64,000 nt of DNA from Aquilonibacter sp963703325 (GCA_963703325.1 OY969805.1:434001-498000); one strand, 5' to 3'; positions 27,431-37,449 are shown, counted from the stretch's first letter. Made by a program: numbers and translations. The notes: generated from the letters alone by a model not told the origin.

Positions 27431-29362
27431 GACGGGATACGCCCAGAACTGCACCGTCGTCCCGCGATCTTTGAGGGCGTGATAGAACTTATACGACTGG
27501 GTAATCGGAACGCGCTGATCGCCCACGTCGCTGAGAATCAAGGTCGGCGTCGTAACATTCCACGCAGCGCTTATCGGCGATTGCGCGATATAGTTCTTCG
27601 TCAGGCCTTTGACGTAGGGCGAGCCGTTCATGCCGAAACGCGAGCCGACGCCGTTGTCGGCCAGCGCATATTCGTCGATCAAGTCGTTGACCGCAGCGCC
27701 GGAGACGGCCGCCTTCCAGATGTGGTAGTGGCCGATCATCCATGACGTCATGTAACCGCCATAGGACCAACCCGATACGGCTATGCGCGATGCGTCGATC
27801 TTGTACGAGCGCTCAACTGCGGCGATCCCCGCCATGACGTCGCGACCGGGCCCGGCGCCTGAATCGTTGATAATGCCGTACCAATACTTCGCACCCAAGT
27901 TGTCGCTGCCGCGATAGTTCGGATTGAACACGATGTAGCCGTGGGCAGCAAAGAGCTGGTTAAGGCCGTTGAACGAGGTGATCGACGCCGAGTTCGGGCC
28001 ACCATGGATCACCAGCACCAATGGGTACGATTTTGTCGAATCGTAATTGGGCGGCAAGGTGACGACGCCGTCCTCTGCATACCCGTCGTTCTGCCAGTCG
28101 ATCGCGCGCACCGCACCGAGGTTGAGCGCAGCAATCGCGTCGTTGAAGCCGGTGACGCGCTGCGGGGCCGCGCTCGGCGAGCTCATGTAGTAGAGTTCGC
28201 TCGGGTGATTGGGCTCGCTTCCGGCAAAGGCAATCGCCCCGCTTTTGGCAACCGATGCATCAAGCCAAAAGCCTTGTGACGGCTGCGCACCGTGCAGATC
28301 GAGGCGCACCGCTTTGCCGTCGAGCGGTTTCATCCAGAGCGCTGCGTCGGTGTCTTTATGGCCGGAAATCAAGAGACTCTTGGAGTCGGGCATCCAAATG
28401 AAGCGTTGCACGTTGGTATCGATCACGTCGGACGTCACATCGGTGCCGTCGCCGCCGCTCGCCGGGGCTACGTAGATCTCGGTGACGGCAGCTTCGTCGC
28501 CGTTCTGCGGGAACCAATATGCAATGCGCGCGCCGTCGGGTGAGTACTCGCCAAACCCCTCGTATTTACCGTGGGACGTTAGCGCCGCGATTTTGCCGCT
28601 GGCAACGTCCAACGCGCAAACGATCGCGCCGTCTGAATCGGCATCGTAGGCGTTCGGCATCTTCGTAAAGACGATCGATTTCCCGTCGGCGGACCACGAG
28701 ATCGGCGGCCCCGGGGAACTTGGGGGCTGCGCGGAGGGCAAACTCCAGCTGCCGCTGGTTAGGCGCTTCGACGTCGTCGTTGCATCGGCGTTGAGCGTGA
28801 GCAGCCAAATGTGGTTGCTCGTCGGCGCCGAGCGATCGTCGTAGGCTTGATCGCCAACGACGAATCCATCGAGATGCTTCTCGGCCTGCTTCTTGTTGGC
28901 CGGCTCGTCGGGCGCAACGAACGCAATCGCACCGCCGTCGGGACGCCAAGAAAATTCCTCGACGCCTTCCGGCGCCTTGGTCACGGCAACGGCATCGCCA
29001 CCGCGCAAATCCATGATCCACACCTGTTGATTCGCGTCGTCACCGGTTCCATAGATCGCGAGAAACGCAAGCTTCTTCCCATCCGGCGACCACGCGGGCG
29101 AAGCCAAACCCTTGCGTTCAAAGGTGAGCGGTCGCGTCGTGTTCGTCGCGACGTCATAGAGTTCGAGCGTCGCGTCGCTCTTGTCCGTCTTGAGGTTCTG
29201 GCGTGAAAGAACGAACGCAATCTGCTTGCCGTCCGGCGAGATCGCAACGTTCGAAACCGCCGCAATCTTCGGAAGATCGTCGAGCGCGAAGGTGCGCGGA
29301 GCCGATGCGGGGGCCGCCGCGATACACGCGGCGAGCAGTACCGAAGACGTGAGCCGTTTCAT
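27347..29362 (-). CDS. Secreted S9-family (prolyl oligopeptidase-type) peptidase
   Basis: This is a peptidase of about 671 residues exported by a signal peptide (SVLLAACIAAAPASA). A beta-propeller of WD/PD40-like blades (repeated SPDGKQIAF, SPDGKKLAF, SADGKSIVF) covers residues about 25-400. The alpha/beta-hydrolase domain follows, with oxyanion HGGPNSAS, nucleophile Ser in GWSYGGYMTSW, Asp in LSDVGDQRVP and His in VSGHFPGD. The family includes acylaminoacyl- and dipeptidyl-peptidases. AAGGAG lies six bases before ATG 29362. A paralogue lies eleven bases upstream in the same orientation, so this is a tandem duplication with co-transcription. Confidence 0.93.
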   Translation of the reverse strand: MKRLTSSVLLAACIAAAPASAPRTFALDDLPKIAAVSNVAISPDGKQIAFVLSRQNLKTDKSDATLELYDVATNTTRPLTFERKGLASPAWSPDGKKLAFLAIYGTGDDANQQVWIMDLRGGDAVAVTKAPEGVEEFSWRPDGGAIAFVAPDEPANKKQAEKHLDGFVVGDQAYDDRSAPTSNHIWLLTLNADATTTSKRLTSGSWSLPSAQPPSSPGPPISWSADGKSIVFTKMPNAYDADSDGAIVCALDVASGKIAALTSHGKYEGFGEYSPDGARIAYWFPQNGDEAAVTEIYVAPASGGDGTDVTSDVIDTNVQRFIWMPDSKSLLISGHKDTDAALWMKPLDGKAVRLDLHGAQPSQGFWLDASVAKSGAIAFAGSEPNHPSELYYMSSPSAAPQRVTGFNDAIAALNLGAVRAIDWQNDGYAEDGVVTLPPNYDSTKSYPLVLVIHGGPNSASITSFNGLNQLFAAHGYIVFNPNYRGSDNLGAKYWYGIINDSGAGPGRDVMAGIAAVERSYKIDASRIAVSGWSYGGYMTSWMIGHYHIWKAAVSGAAVNDLIDEYALADNGVGSRFGMNGSPYVKGLTKNYIAQSPISAAWNVTTPTLILSDVGDQRVPITQSYKFYHALKDRGTTVQFWAYPVSGHFPGDPVRSLDVYRRWSGWIEGYLK

Positions 29363-29373
29363 CTTCATCTCCT

Positions 29374-31356
29374 TCACTTCAGGTATTGCTCGAGCCAGTT
29401 GAGCCAATTCTTCTGCACGTCTTCCGAGCGCACCGGGTCCGATGGGAAGTGCCCCAAGACCGGATATGCGATGAACTTCACCGTTGTGCCGTTGTCTTTG
29501 AGCGCATGGTACAATTTGAACGAATTCGTGATGGTGACATTGTTGTCACCGATGTCGCCCATGATCAGCGTCGGTGTCGTTGCCCGCGGCGCATCCGCGA
29601 TCGGTGATTGTTCGCGCCACTCGGCGGTATTGGACGGGTTCCACGGCTTGCCGCGGAAGAACGGTACGTCGGTATCGTAGTAAAACGCGATACTGTAATC
29701 GTCGAGCCAGTCGTCGAGCGACGCGCCGCTCACCGCCGCCTTCCAGACGTGATAGTGGCCGATCAGCCACGACGTCATGTAGCCGCCGTACGACCAGCCC
29801 GATACGCCGATCCGCGAGGTGTCGATCGGATACTCGCGCTCGACCGTTGCAAGTCCCGCCATCACGTCTTTCCCCGGGCCGTCGCCGGCGTCGTCGGTAA
29901 TCGCGTGCTCGTAGGCATCCCCGAGATTGGTGCTGCCGCGGTAGTTGGGCTGGAAAACGAAGAATCCGTGCGCCGCAAATATTTGCGCCTGACTGCCCCA
30001 ACCCAGCGTCGATGCGCCCTGCGGACCGCCGTGAATCAAGAGCACCAGCGGCGCCTTCCCGCCGCGGTAATGCAGTGGATATGCCAGCACGCCGTCTTCG
30101 GCAAAATTGCCTTTGGTCGAATGCCAATTGATCGCGACCTCACGCGCGAGGCCGGTCTTGGCGACGAAATCGTTCTCATGGGTTAGCACGATCGGCTTCG
30201 CGCTGGGTGATGAGAGCAGATAAACCTCACTGGGATGGGTGACCGAGGACGCGGCAAACACGAACGCGCCGTTTTTCGCGCTGTTGCCCAAAACCGACGG
30301 CTGCGCGCTGCCCAAATCCACGCGCGCAATGCCGCCGCGCAGCGGCCAATACCACAGCGACACGCGAGTTGCATCCGGCGTCGCAACCCACAGCGCGTCG
30401 CCGCTGCCGCTCCACGCGGCGTCGTTGACATTGCGGTCGAGTTGCGAACGAAGGTCGGCGACGTGCGTCCCACTCGTATCCGTGACATAGATGTCGCGGC
30501 CTTGCGTGTAGTCGCCGCGTGTGTTCCGGCCATACGCAATCAGGTTCCGGCGTGGCGCGAACTGCGGACCATCTTGCATCGCTTCTCCGGCGACGAGACG
30601 GCGCACGCTGCCGTTATCGGCATTCACCAGTTCGATGTACGACGCGAGCGAGTCGCCGACGAACGGCGTCGGAAAGTGCTCGAACGCGACCGTCTTCGAG
30701 TCGGGCGACCACGAGAGGTCGCCGCCGCCATCCGGGCCAGCCAGGGCGGCGCTCCAGGCGCCGCTCGTCAAACGCCGGGCGCCCGAACCGTCGACGTTAC
30801 AGACCCATACGTGCACCGGCGGCGTCGCGTCTCGGTGCAAATAGTCGTTGTCTTGGACTTGAAACGCGTCGAGATGTTTGTCGGCGTTTGCGGCATTGGG
30901 ATCGTCGTCTTGCATCGTGTAGGCAAAGCGCCGGCCGTCGGGACTCCATTCGTAGCTGTTGACGCCGTTCTTTGCGTGTGTGACCTGCTGCGCGTCGCCG
31001 CCGTCCATGCGAAGGATAAAGATCTGGTCCTGCGGTTTCTTTTCGTCATTGTCGAGCGCGGTAAAGGCGATCGAGCGTCCGTCCGGCGACCAGCGCGGAG
31101 AGGAAACGCCCTTGCGGTCCCAGGTGAGCTGCCGCTCCGTGCGCGACCCGACGTCGATAAGCACGAGCTGACGATCGTTGCGATCATTTTTGAAGTCAGC
31201 CTTGCCGCGAACGAACACCACCCGTGTGCCGTCGGGCGCGATTTGCGGTTCGCCAACCGTCACGATGCGCCGAGCGTCGCCAAAGTCAAACGCGCGCGCC
31301 GGCAGCGCGGCCGAAGCGAGCGCCGCAAACAGCATCAAAGCACAGAGAAACCGCAT
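29374..31356 (-). CDS. Secreted S9-family peptidase, tandem paralogue
   Basis: This is a peptidase of about 660 residues with a signal peptide (LCALMLFAALASAALPARA). It has the same propeller-plus-hydrolase layout as its downstream neighbour: IAPDGTRVVF and SPDGRSIAF blades, HGGPQGAS, GWSYGGYMTSW with the Ser, and VLGHFPSDP with the His. GAGGAGAA precedes ATG 31356. The propellers have clearly diverged while the hydrolase motifs are almost identical, so the pair probably differs in substrate size or entry. mutY ends eleven bases upstream. Confidence 0.93.
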   Translation of the reverse strand: MRFLCALMLFAALASAALPARAFDFGDARRIVTVGEPQIAPDGTRVVFVRGKADFKNDRNDRQLVLIDVGSRTERQLTWDRKGVSSPRWSPDGRSIAFTALDNDEKKPQDQIFILRMDGGDAQQVTHAKNGVNSYEWSPDGRRFAYTMQDDDPNAANADKHLDAFQVQDNDYLHRDATPPVHVWVCNVDGSGARRLTSGAWSAALAGPDGGGDLSWSPDSKTVAFEHFPTPFVGDSLASYIELVNADNGSVRRLVAGEAMQDGPQFAPRRNLIAYGRNTRGDYTQGRDIYVTDTSGTHVADLRSQLDRNVNDAAWSGSGDALWVATPDATRVSLWYWPLRGGIARVDLGSAQPSVLGNSAKNGAFVFAASSVTHPSEVYLLSSPSAKPIVLTHENDFVAKTGLAREVAINWHSTKGNFAEDGVLAYPLHYRGGKAPLVLLIHGGPQGASTLGWGSQAQIFAAHGFFVFQPNYRGSTNLGDAYEHAITDDAGDGPGKDVMAGLATVEREYPIDTSRIGVSGWSYGGYMTSWLIGHYHVWKAAVSGASLDDWLDDYSIAFYYDTDVPFFRGKPWNPSNTAEWREQSPIADAPRATTPTLIMGDIGDNNVTITNSFKLYHALKDNGTTVKFIAYPVLGHFPSDPVRSEDVQKNWLNWLEQYLK

Positions 31357-31366
31357 GACGTTCTCC

Positions 31367-32269
31367 TCAATCTCGCAGCGCGATTGTCTCTCCATCGCGA
31401 GCGACCAAGCCATCACGCTCGAGTATTGCGACGAGCCGTCCGACATCCTCCAGCGATCGATCCGGCATCAACGGCTGCAAATCGCCGTGCAGATCGAGCA
31501 ATGAGATGCGCCGCCCGGGTGGGAGTGCGCGCAGCCGGTCGACAATCCGCCCGCGCGCAAACCGCGTCGTGCTTTCCCACGGAATCGCGTTTTGCGGTGA
31601 CGGAATCTTGGCATGCTCGCGCCGCGCTGACTCGAGTGTCGCTGCATCGACTGGTGCGGCGGCGCAATGCTCTCGCAGCGGGCAGAGCAAACATTTCGGC
31701 GCGCGTGCGGTGCAGATCGTGGCGCCCAGATCCATCATCGCCGAATTCCAATCGTGAGACGATCCGCTCGCCACGAGGTCGTGCGCACGCGCATCCAGTT
31801 CGCGCGGCGCGACCTTCGGGGGATGCTCGATGCCGAAGGCGACCCGGTGAACGATTCGGCGAATGTTGGTGTCGAGCGGCGCGTCGTCGAGATCGAAGCC
31901 GAACGCACGAATCGCTGCGGCCGTGTACGGCCCGACGCCGGGGAGCCGGCGCAGCAGGTGGGTTTCCGACGGCATCACCCCGCCGAAACGCTCGGCCACG
32001 AGGCTCGCAGTTTCGTGCAAACGAACCGCGCGCGAGTTGTAGCCCAAGCCTTGCCACTCGCGCAAAACGTCGCCCACGCTCGCGTTTGCGAGCGCTACGA
32101 TGTCCGGAAAGCGCGCGATAAAGGCTTCGAACTTCGGCACAACGCGATCGACTTGCGTCTGCTGCAGCATGAACTCGCTGACCAGCGTGTAGTAGGGATC
32201 GCGCACGCGGCGCCAGGGAAGCTCCCGTCGCCCGTGCCGGGCATACCAGCCGAGCAATGTCTCCTTCAC
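31367..32269 (-). CDS. mutY: A/G-specific adenine glycosylase
   Basis: MutY removes adenine mispaired with 8-oxoguanine. The protein has 300 residues, slightly short because the C-terminal NUDIX-like domain is reduced. Catalytic Glu is in SEFMLQQTQVDRV, the HhH lies at RLPGVGPYTAAAIRAFG, and catalytic Asp is in LDTNIRRIVHR. The Fe-S ligands are CTARAPKCLLCPLREHC (C-x6-C-x2-C-x5-C). GTG 32269 overlaps the stop of the MocR gene, so the longer open frame upstream is not used. The C-terminal part keeps a short DNA-recognition segment (GRRISLLDLHGDLQPL) whose fold is uncertain. Confidence 0.94.
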   Translation of the reverse strand: MKETLLGWYARHGRRELPWRRVRDPYYTLVSEFMLQQTQVDRVVPKFEAFIARFPDIVALANASVGDVLREWQGLGYNSRAVRLHETASLVAERFGGVMPSETHLLRRLPGVGPYTAAAIRAFGFDLDDAPLDTNIRRIVHRVAFGIEHPPKVAPRELDARAHDLVASGSSHDWNSAMMDLGATICTARAPKCLLCPLREHCAAAPVDAATLESARREHAKIPSPQNAIPWESTTRFARGRIVDRLRALPPGRRISLLDLHGDLQPLMPDRSLEDVGRLVAILERDGLVARDGETIALRD

Positions 32270-33732
32270 GCGCGCAGCCTCGCCATCGCCTGACCGATGC
32301 GGCGAATTCCTTCGCCGATCTGAATGCGCTCGACCGCGGTGAGTGCAAGCCGGAAGTAATGGTCGCCGCCGGAATCGGCAAAGAACGCTTCCCCGAAAAG
32401 AAATGAGGCGCCTAAACGCTCGGCGACATCGAGAAGCGCGCGCGCGCGTATTTCGCGCGGTGTCGTTGCCCACAGATAGAATCCGCCGGGCGCGCCCACG
32501 GCGCGAACACCATGCGGCCAGTGCGCTGCGATCGCTTCATCGGCGATTCGCCGGCGCAGGAACAGCTCTTCCCGCAATTGCGTGACGTGCGCATCGTAAC
32601 CGCGCTCGAGATAGTCGACGATCGCGGCTTGCACGTACAAACTTGTCGCCATGTCGAAAGCCTGCTTTCGCAGCAGCAGCCGCTCGAGGATCATACGCGG
32701 AGCGGCGAGCCAGCCGACCCGCAGCGACGGCGCGATGGTTTTAGAAAAAGTCGAAAGATACACCACGTGATCCGGCGCGAGCGCGACCAGCGGCGGCAAT
32801 TGTTCGCCGGCAAGCGGGCCGTACGGATCGTCCTCGATGATCGGAACGCCCGCCCGCCGCGCAATCGTGGCCAGGCGCTCGCGGCGATCGGCGTTCATCG
32901 TCGCATTGGTCGGATTGTGTAACGAAGGCATCGTGTAGATGAAGCGCGGACGCCGCGTACGCAAGATTGCCTCCACGTGATCGACCCGCATGCCCTCCTC
33001 GTCGACCGGCACCGGAATCGCTCGCAAGCCGTTGATCTGAAAAATCTGCAGTGCGCCCGGATAGGATGGGGACTCGACGATGATTTCGTCGCCGGGTTCC
33101 GCCAACGACTGCGCGACGATCATAATGCCTTGGGTGGAACCGGTGAGGACGATGACGTTCTTGGGCGTGATCGTGGCGGCACCGCGGGCGTTGAGCCGCG
33201 CGGAAATCAGCGCGCGCAGCGGCTCGTACCCTTCTGAGTCGCCGTACGAGAGCACGAAGCGCGGATCGCGCGCAACCCGCTCAAAGGACTTCGCGAGCTC
33301 GCCGAGCGGTGACGGCTCGTCGGGTGCGACGCCCTGGACGAACGAAATGCGCCCGGCTTCCTGCTTGGCCGCCAGCTCGCCCAGAATGTTCGGAAACTCG
33401 CCGACCCGCCACGGTGGCAGGGTGATCCACCACGGGACCCCCGCGGCTCGCTCGGGTTGCCCCCCTCGCAATTGCGGAACCACCCGTGAGCCCGAGCCAA
33501 CCCGTTGCTCGATCAGGCCATCGCTGACCAGTTCCCGGTAGGCGTGAACCACCGTGCTGCGGTTGACGTTGAGCCGCTCGGCCATCGTCCGCTCGGGGGG
33601 CAGGCGGGTCGATTCAGGCAGCGTCCCAGCGAGGATCGCCTCACGGAGATGCTCGTAGATCTGCCGGTAGAGCGGGACGATCGAGTCCCGATCGAGGTCG
33701 GGCAAGATCCCGGACCATCCAATGTTGGGCAT
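32266..33732 (-). CDS. MocR-type GntR regulator with aminotransferase domain
   Basis: This is a PLP-dependent transcriptional regulator of 488 residues. The N-terminal GntR winged helix shows LYRQIYEHLREAILAG and LNVNRSTVVHAYRELVSDGL (residues about 18-75). After a linker, an aminotransferase class I fold carries YLSTFSKTIAPSLRVGWL with the PLP Lys, and IYTMPSLHNPT. MocR proteins usually control a divergent neighbour in response to PLP or amino compounds. The STAND ATPase gene is divergent and only about 19 bases away, so it is the natural target. ATG 33732 (MPNIGWSG) fits the family start better than the open frame beyond it. Confidence 0.93.
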   Translation of the reverse strand: MPNIGWSGILPDLDRDSIVPLYRQIYEHLREAILAGTLPESTRLPPERTMAERLNVNRSTVVHAYRELVSDGLIEQRVGSGSRVVPQLRGGQPERAAGVPWWITLPPWRVGEFPNILGELAAKQEAGRISFVQGVAPDEPSPLGELAKSFERVARDPRFVLSYGDSEGYEPLRALISARLNARGAATITPKNVIVLTGSTQGIMIVAQSLAEPGDEIIVESPSYPGALQIFQINGLRAIPVPVDEEGMRVDHVEAILRTRRPRFIYTMPSLHNPTNATMNADRRERLATIARRAGVPIIEDDPYGPLAGEQLPPLVALAPDHVVYLSTFSKTIAPSLRVGWLAAPRMILERLLLRKQAFDMATSLYVQAAIVDYLERGYDAHVTQLREELFLRRRIADEAIAAHWPHGVRAVGAPGGFYLWATTPREIRARALLDVAERLGASFLFGEAFFADSGGDHYFRLALTAVERIQIGEGIRRIGQAMARLRA

Positions 33733-33751
33733 TGATGTGGTCCATTTTTCG

Positions 33752-35926
33752 ATGAACCCGCGGTCGAAGCTTGCCGACAACGAAGATACGGTGCTCGACT
33801 ATCAGGTGGTAGACCTGCGCGTGCCGTTTGTCGGACGCGCGTACGAACTGCGTGCTCTTCTCGCTTTCTTGAAACGAGGGGGTGCATTGACATTGGTCGG
33901 CGCCGGCGGCGTCGGCAAATCGCGTATCGCGCACGAAGCGATCGCCCGTTTTTCGCGCGAGCGCGCGACGGAGAGCGTCTTCGTTCCGCTCGCCGGCGTC
34001 ATGCCCGAAGCGGTAGTCGGAACGGTGATGAGCGTCACCGGAGTCCTACAGGAGCCGGCGCGCGCGCCCTTAGATACCTTCGTCGACCGGCTGCGCGACC
34101 GCGCTTTGATCTTGGCACTGGACAACTGCGAGCACGCACCGGACGAAACGTCGGCGCTGATCGATGCACTGCGCGCGTTGCCGAACGTCACCGTGCTTGC
34201 GACCAGTCAGCGGCGCTTGGATTACGCGGACGAAGCGGTTCTCGAGATTGGCCCGCTCTCGGTCGAAGACGGCCTCGCATTCTTCCTCGCGCGGGCCGGC
34301 CTCGACGCAGCGAACATCGACGACAGCACGATTGCCACCGTAACGACCATCGTGGAACGGGTCGATGGACTCGCGGTCGCGCTCGATCTCGCCGCGGCGC
34401 GCCTCGCCTCGCTCTCACTCGAACACTTGGCCGACGAACTCGACGAATTGCGTCCGTACCAATTGCGCTCTACACGCGGATCGGATCCGCGACACCGGAC
34501 GATCGGCAATGTCATCGCATGGAGCCATTCGCAGCTCAGCGATGCAGCGAAGCGCGCGTTTGCGCAAGCCTCGCTCTTCGCCGACGAGTTCGACCAGAAC
34601 GACCTGTGCGCGCTAGGCGACCTCACACCCGACGAGGTTCGCGTGGCGCTCGACGAGCTCGCACTCAATTCACTGGTGATGACGATGGAGCTCGGTTACC
34701 GGATGCTACTGCCGATCCGCGCGGTGGCGGCACGGATGTTAACGACGGTTCGCAATCGCCGCGCGCTCGACGACGCCTTCGCGCTGCGTATGAACGCGGT
34801 CGCCTCAGAATTGTGGGCGCAGATTCGCAGCGGCGAGGGAGCGGCAAAAGCCATTGCGCACCTGCATGTGCGTTATGCAGACATGTGTGCAACGCTCGCG
34901 TGGGCGCTCAAACGCCCGCAAGAGCGGCTCGCGCTCATCGACGACGTGCTCAGCGTGGCGATGACGATCTGGGCCGAAGGCGGACGCTTCACCGAAGGAT
35001 TACGCTGGACCGAGCGCTTCGAATCGGTGGCGCAGCGTTTAGGACCGCAGTTGCGAGGACGCATCTACTTCTTAAGTCTGTGCGTGATGCATGCTGCGGC
35101 CGACTATCACAAGATGGTCGAAACCGGACCGCTCACCATCTCGGCGTTTACGATTGCCGGCGACCAACTCGGCCTGGCCCGGGCGTACAACGCGCTAGCG
35201 GTCGCATCGCTCAACACCGGCCGCATGGAAGATGCCTCGACGTACGTCGAGACATCACTGCGCTTCTACGAGCAGGTGGGACACAAGCGCGGGCTCGCGA
35301 CGGCATTGATCAATCAGGGAAACATTCTCTTCGAGGGGTACGGCGATCACACGCGTGCCCATGAAATCTTTCACAAAGCCATCGCGACCCTCGAACGCGA
35401 AGGTCCGCCGGCGCTGTGCGGAATTGCGCTTGGCGATCTCGCCGAGGTCGAGTATGCGATGAGCGAGTACGATGCCGCCGTTGAACACGCGCAGAGCGCT
35501 ATCGAACGATTCGAAGAAAACTCCAGCCCGCCGATGATCGCTTGGTCGCACCAGACCCTTGCGCGCTGTTCGCTGGCGCGCGGCCATCTCGGGAAGGCGA
35601 GCGAGCAACTGCGGATCGCCTGCGACCTCCTGCGGCGCTCGCCTCAGCCGCTCTATATCGCACGGTTGGCCGAAGTCGTGGGGCGCAGGCTGCTCTTGGG
35701 CGGGAATCCACGCGACGCCGCGTTGGCGCTCGCGGCCGCGCGCCGCTTCCGCAGCGAGCGCGCGCTGGTCTCATTCGGCATCTTCGCACGGGAAGTCGGC
35801 GCCGACGAAGTCGCGCTCGCCGGCCACCTCCAGCCGGCTGACCTAGCCGATGCGGCCCGCGTCGCCGCCGGATTCGATCTGAGCCAACTCTGCACGACCC
35901 TGGCGGGGCTGCTAAGCGCGGGATAG
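33752..35926 (+). CDS. STAND-type ATPase with TPR repeats, no evident DNA-binding domain
   Basis: This is a signalling ATPase of about 724 residues. An N-terminal P-loop of NB-ARC/AfsR-like type is seen: LVGAGGVGKSRIAHEAI (Walker A), LILALDNCEHAP (Walker B region) and LATSQRRL. A helical arm follows (VDGLAVALDLAAARL; VIAWSHSQLSDAAKRAF). The C-terminal half (about residues 380-720) is built of tetratricopeptide-like repeats (YNALAVASLNTGRMEDAST, IALGDLAEVEYAMSEYDAA). This domain pair occurs in SARP/LuxR-type regulators, but neither a BTAD/winged-helix front nor a LuxR tail is present. The output may come from a partner such as the MocR regulator. The start is ATG 33752 or ATG 33722. Confidence 0.8.
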   Translation: MNPRSKLADNEDTVLDYQVVDLRVPFVGRAYELRALLAFLKRGGALTLVGAGGVGKSRIAHEAIARFSRERATESVFVPLAGVMPEAVVGTVMSVTGVLQEPARAPLDTFVDRLRDRALILALDNCEHAPDETSALIDALRALPNVTVLATSQRRLDYADEAVLEIGPLSVEDGLAFFLARAGLDAANIDDSTIATVTTIVERVDGLAVALDLAAARLASLSLEHLADELDELRPYQLRSTRGSDPRHRTIGNVIAWSHSQLSDAAKRAFAQASLFADEFDQNDLCALGDLTPDEVRVALDELALNSLVMTMELGYRMLLPIRAVAARMLTTVRNRRALDDAFALRMNAVASELWAQIRSGEGAAKAIAHLHVRYADMCATLAWALKRPQERLALIDDVLSVAMTIWAEGGRFTEGLRWTERFESVAQRLGPQLRGRIYFLSLCVMHAAADYHKMVETGPLTISAFTIAGDQLGLARAYNALAVASLNTGRMEDASTYVETSLRFYEQVGHKRGLATALINQGNILFEGYGDHTRAHEIFHKAIATLEREGPPALCGIALGDLAEVEYAMSEYDAAVEHAQSAIERFEENSSPPMIAWSHQTLARCSLARGHLGKASEQLRIACDLLRRSPQPLYIARLAEVVGRRLLLGGNPRDAALALAAARRFRSERALVSFGIFAREVGADEVALAGHLQPADLADAARVAAGFDLSQLCTTLAGLLSAG

Positions 35927-36003
35927 GTCGGCGCACCCGGCGGCGAAGACTGGTATAGTGAGCGAGCCTCACCTTTCCAAATTACTATCAGGAGCACAGT
36001 GCA

Positions 36004-37449
36004 GTGGCTGAACATCAAGTTGATGCGGTCGTTATCGGCGCGGGTCCGGGCGGATATCACGCCGCGATTCGCCTCGGTCAACTCGGCAAAAGCGTGATCT
36101 GTATCGATCGCGACGAGGTCGGGGGCGTCTGTCTAAACTGGGGCTGTATCCCGACCAAAGCGCTGCTGCACGTGGGCGAAGTGATCCGCCAAATAGATCA
36201 CGCCGCCGACCTCGGGCTGAAGGTTCCCAAAGCCGACGTGGATCGCGAAGGCGTGGTAAAGTTCAAGACCGACGTCGTCAACGCCAACGTCGGCGGCGTC
36301 AAGACCCTTTTCAAAGCGAACACCGTCCAGTTTTTATACGGCGACGCGAGCTTCAAAGACCCCAACACGATCGTCGTCAAAAATAAAGACGGCGGCACTG
36401 ACACGGTCAAGGCGCAGAGCGTCGTGATCGCGACCGGCTCAGCGCCGGTCGACGTTAAAGCGTGGCCGCGCGACGGCGAGTACATCATAAATTCCGACGA
36501 CGCCGTGCAGATGAAGCGGATTCCGAAGAACATGCTCATCGTCGGAGGCGGCGTCATCGGGCTCGAGTTTTCGACGGTGTACACGCGAGTTGGCGCAAAA
36601 GTGCTGGTGGTCGAAGCGCTGCCGCAGATTCTCACCGGAACCGATCTCGAGATTTCCAAAACGCTAGGACGCATCCTGAAAAAACAAGGCGTCGAGATCA
36701 TGCTCGATACCAAAGTCGGGAAGATCGAGAAGTCCGGCAAGACCGTCAAGGCCACCATCAACGGCGAGGGCACAAACGGCAAAGATGAAACGCGCGAATT
36801 CGACATGGTACTTGTCGCGGTCGGGCGGCGGCCGGTTACGGATACGCTCAATCTCGCGGCCGCCGGCCTCGCTGCCGACGATAAAGGCTTCATCGCGGTC
36901 GACGCGCAGTGCCGCACGAAGGTCGGCAACATCTTTGCTATCGGCGACGTCACCGGTCAGCCCCTCCTCGCGCATCGCGCGATGAAACAAGGTGTCGTGG
37001 CCGCCGAAGTGATCTCGGGCGATAAGTCGGCCGCGTTCGATCCGGTCGCGATCCCGAACTGCGTCTACACCGATCCCGAAGTTGCCACCATCGGTATGTC
37101 CGAGGAAGAAGCCAAGGCCAACGGCTACGAACTGCGCATCGGCAAGTTCCCGCTCGCGGCCAGCGGTCGCGCGCGCACGATGAACGAGACCGATGGCTTG
37201 ATCAAGCTTGTCGGCGATGCAAAGACCGACGTACTGCTGGGCATGCACATCGTGGCGCCACAAGCTGAATCGCTGATCGGCGAAGGCGTGATCGCGCTCG
37301 AGATGGGCGCGACACTCGAAGACATCGGTCTCTCCGTGCATCCGCACCCAACGCTTACCGAGGCGATCATGGACGCGGCCGAGGCCGCGCACGGCAAGGC
37401 CATTCACATCGTCAATCCCAAACCGAAGACGCCGGTTACCGCGAAGTAA
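36004..37449 (+). CDS. lpdA: Dihydrolipoyl dehydrogenase
   Basis: This FAD disulfide oxidoreductase (E3) reoxidises dihydrolipoamide in 2-oxoacid dehydrogenase and glycine-cleavage complexes, 481 residues. It shows FAD-binding VIGAGPGGYHAAIR, the redox disulfide GGVCLNWGCIPTK, the NAD motif GGGVIGLEFSTVY, IFAIGDVTGQ, and the C-terminal HPHPTLTEAIMDAA active-site His-Glu pair from the partner subunit. The start is GTG 36004 after an AGGAG site. lipB and lipA follow, so this is a lipoate-cofactor cluster without the E1/E2 genes. Confidence 0.97.
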   Translation: MAEHQVDAVVIGAGPGGYHAAIRLGQLGKSVICIDRDEVGGVCLNWGCIPTKALLHVGEVIRQIDHAADLGLKVPKADVDREGVVKFKTDVVNANVGGVKTLFKANTVQFLYGDASFKDPNTIVVKNKDGGTDTVKAQSVVIATGSAPVDVKAWPRDGEYIINSDDAVQMKRIPKNMLIVGGGVIGLEFSTVYTRVGAKVLVVEALPQILTGTDLEISKTLGRILKKQGVEIMLDTKVGKIEKSGKTVKATINGEGTNGKDETREFDMVLVAVGRRPVTDTLNLAAAGLAADDKGFIAVDAQCRTKVGNIFAIGDVTGQPLLAHRAMKQGVVAAEVISGDKSAAFDPVAIPNCVYTDPEVATIGMSEEEAKANGYELRIGKFPLAASGRARTMNETDGLIKLVGDAKTDVLLGMHIVAPQAESLIGEGVIALEMGATLEDIGLSVHPHPTLTEAIMDAAEAAHGKAIHIVNPKPKTPVTAK

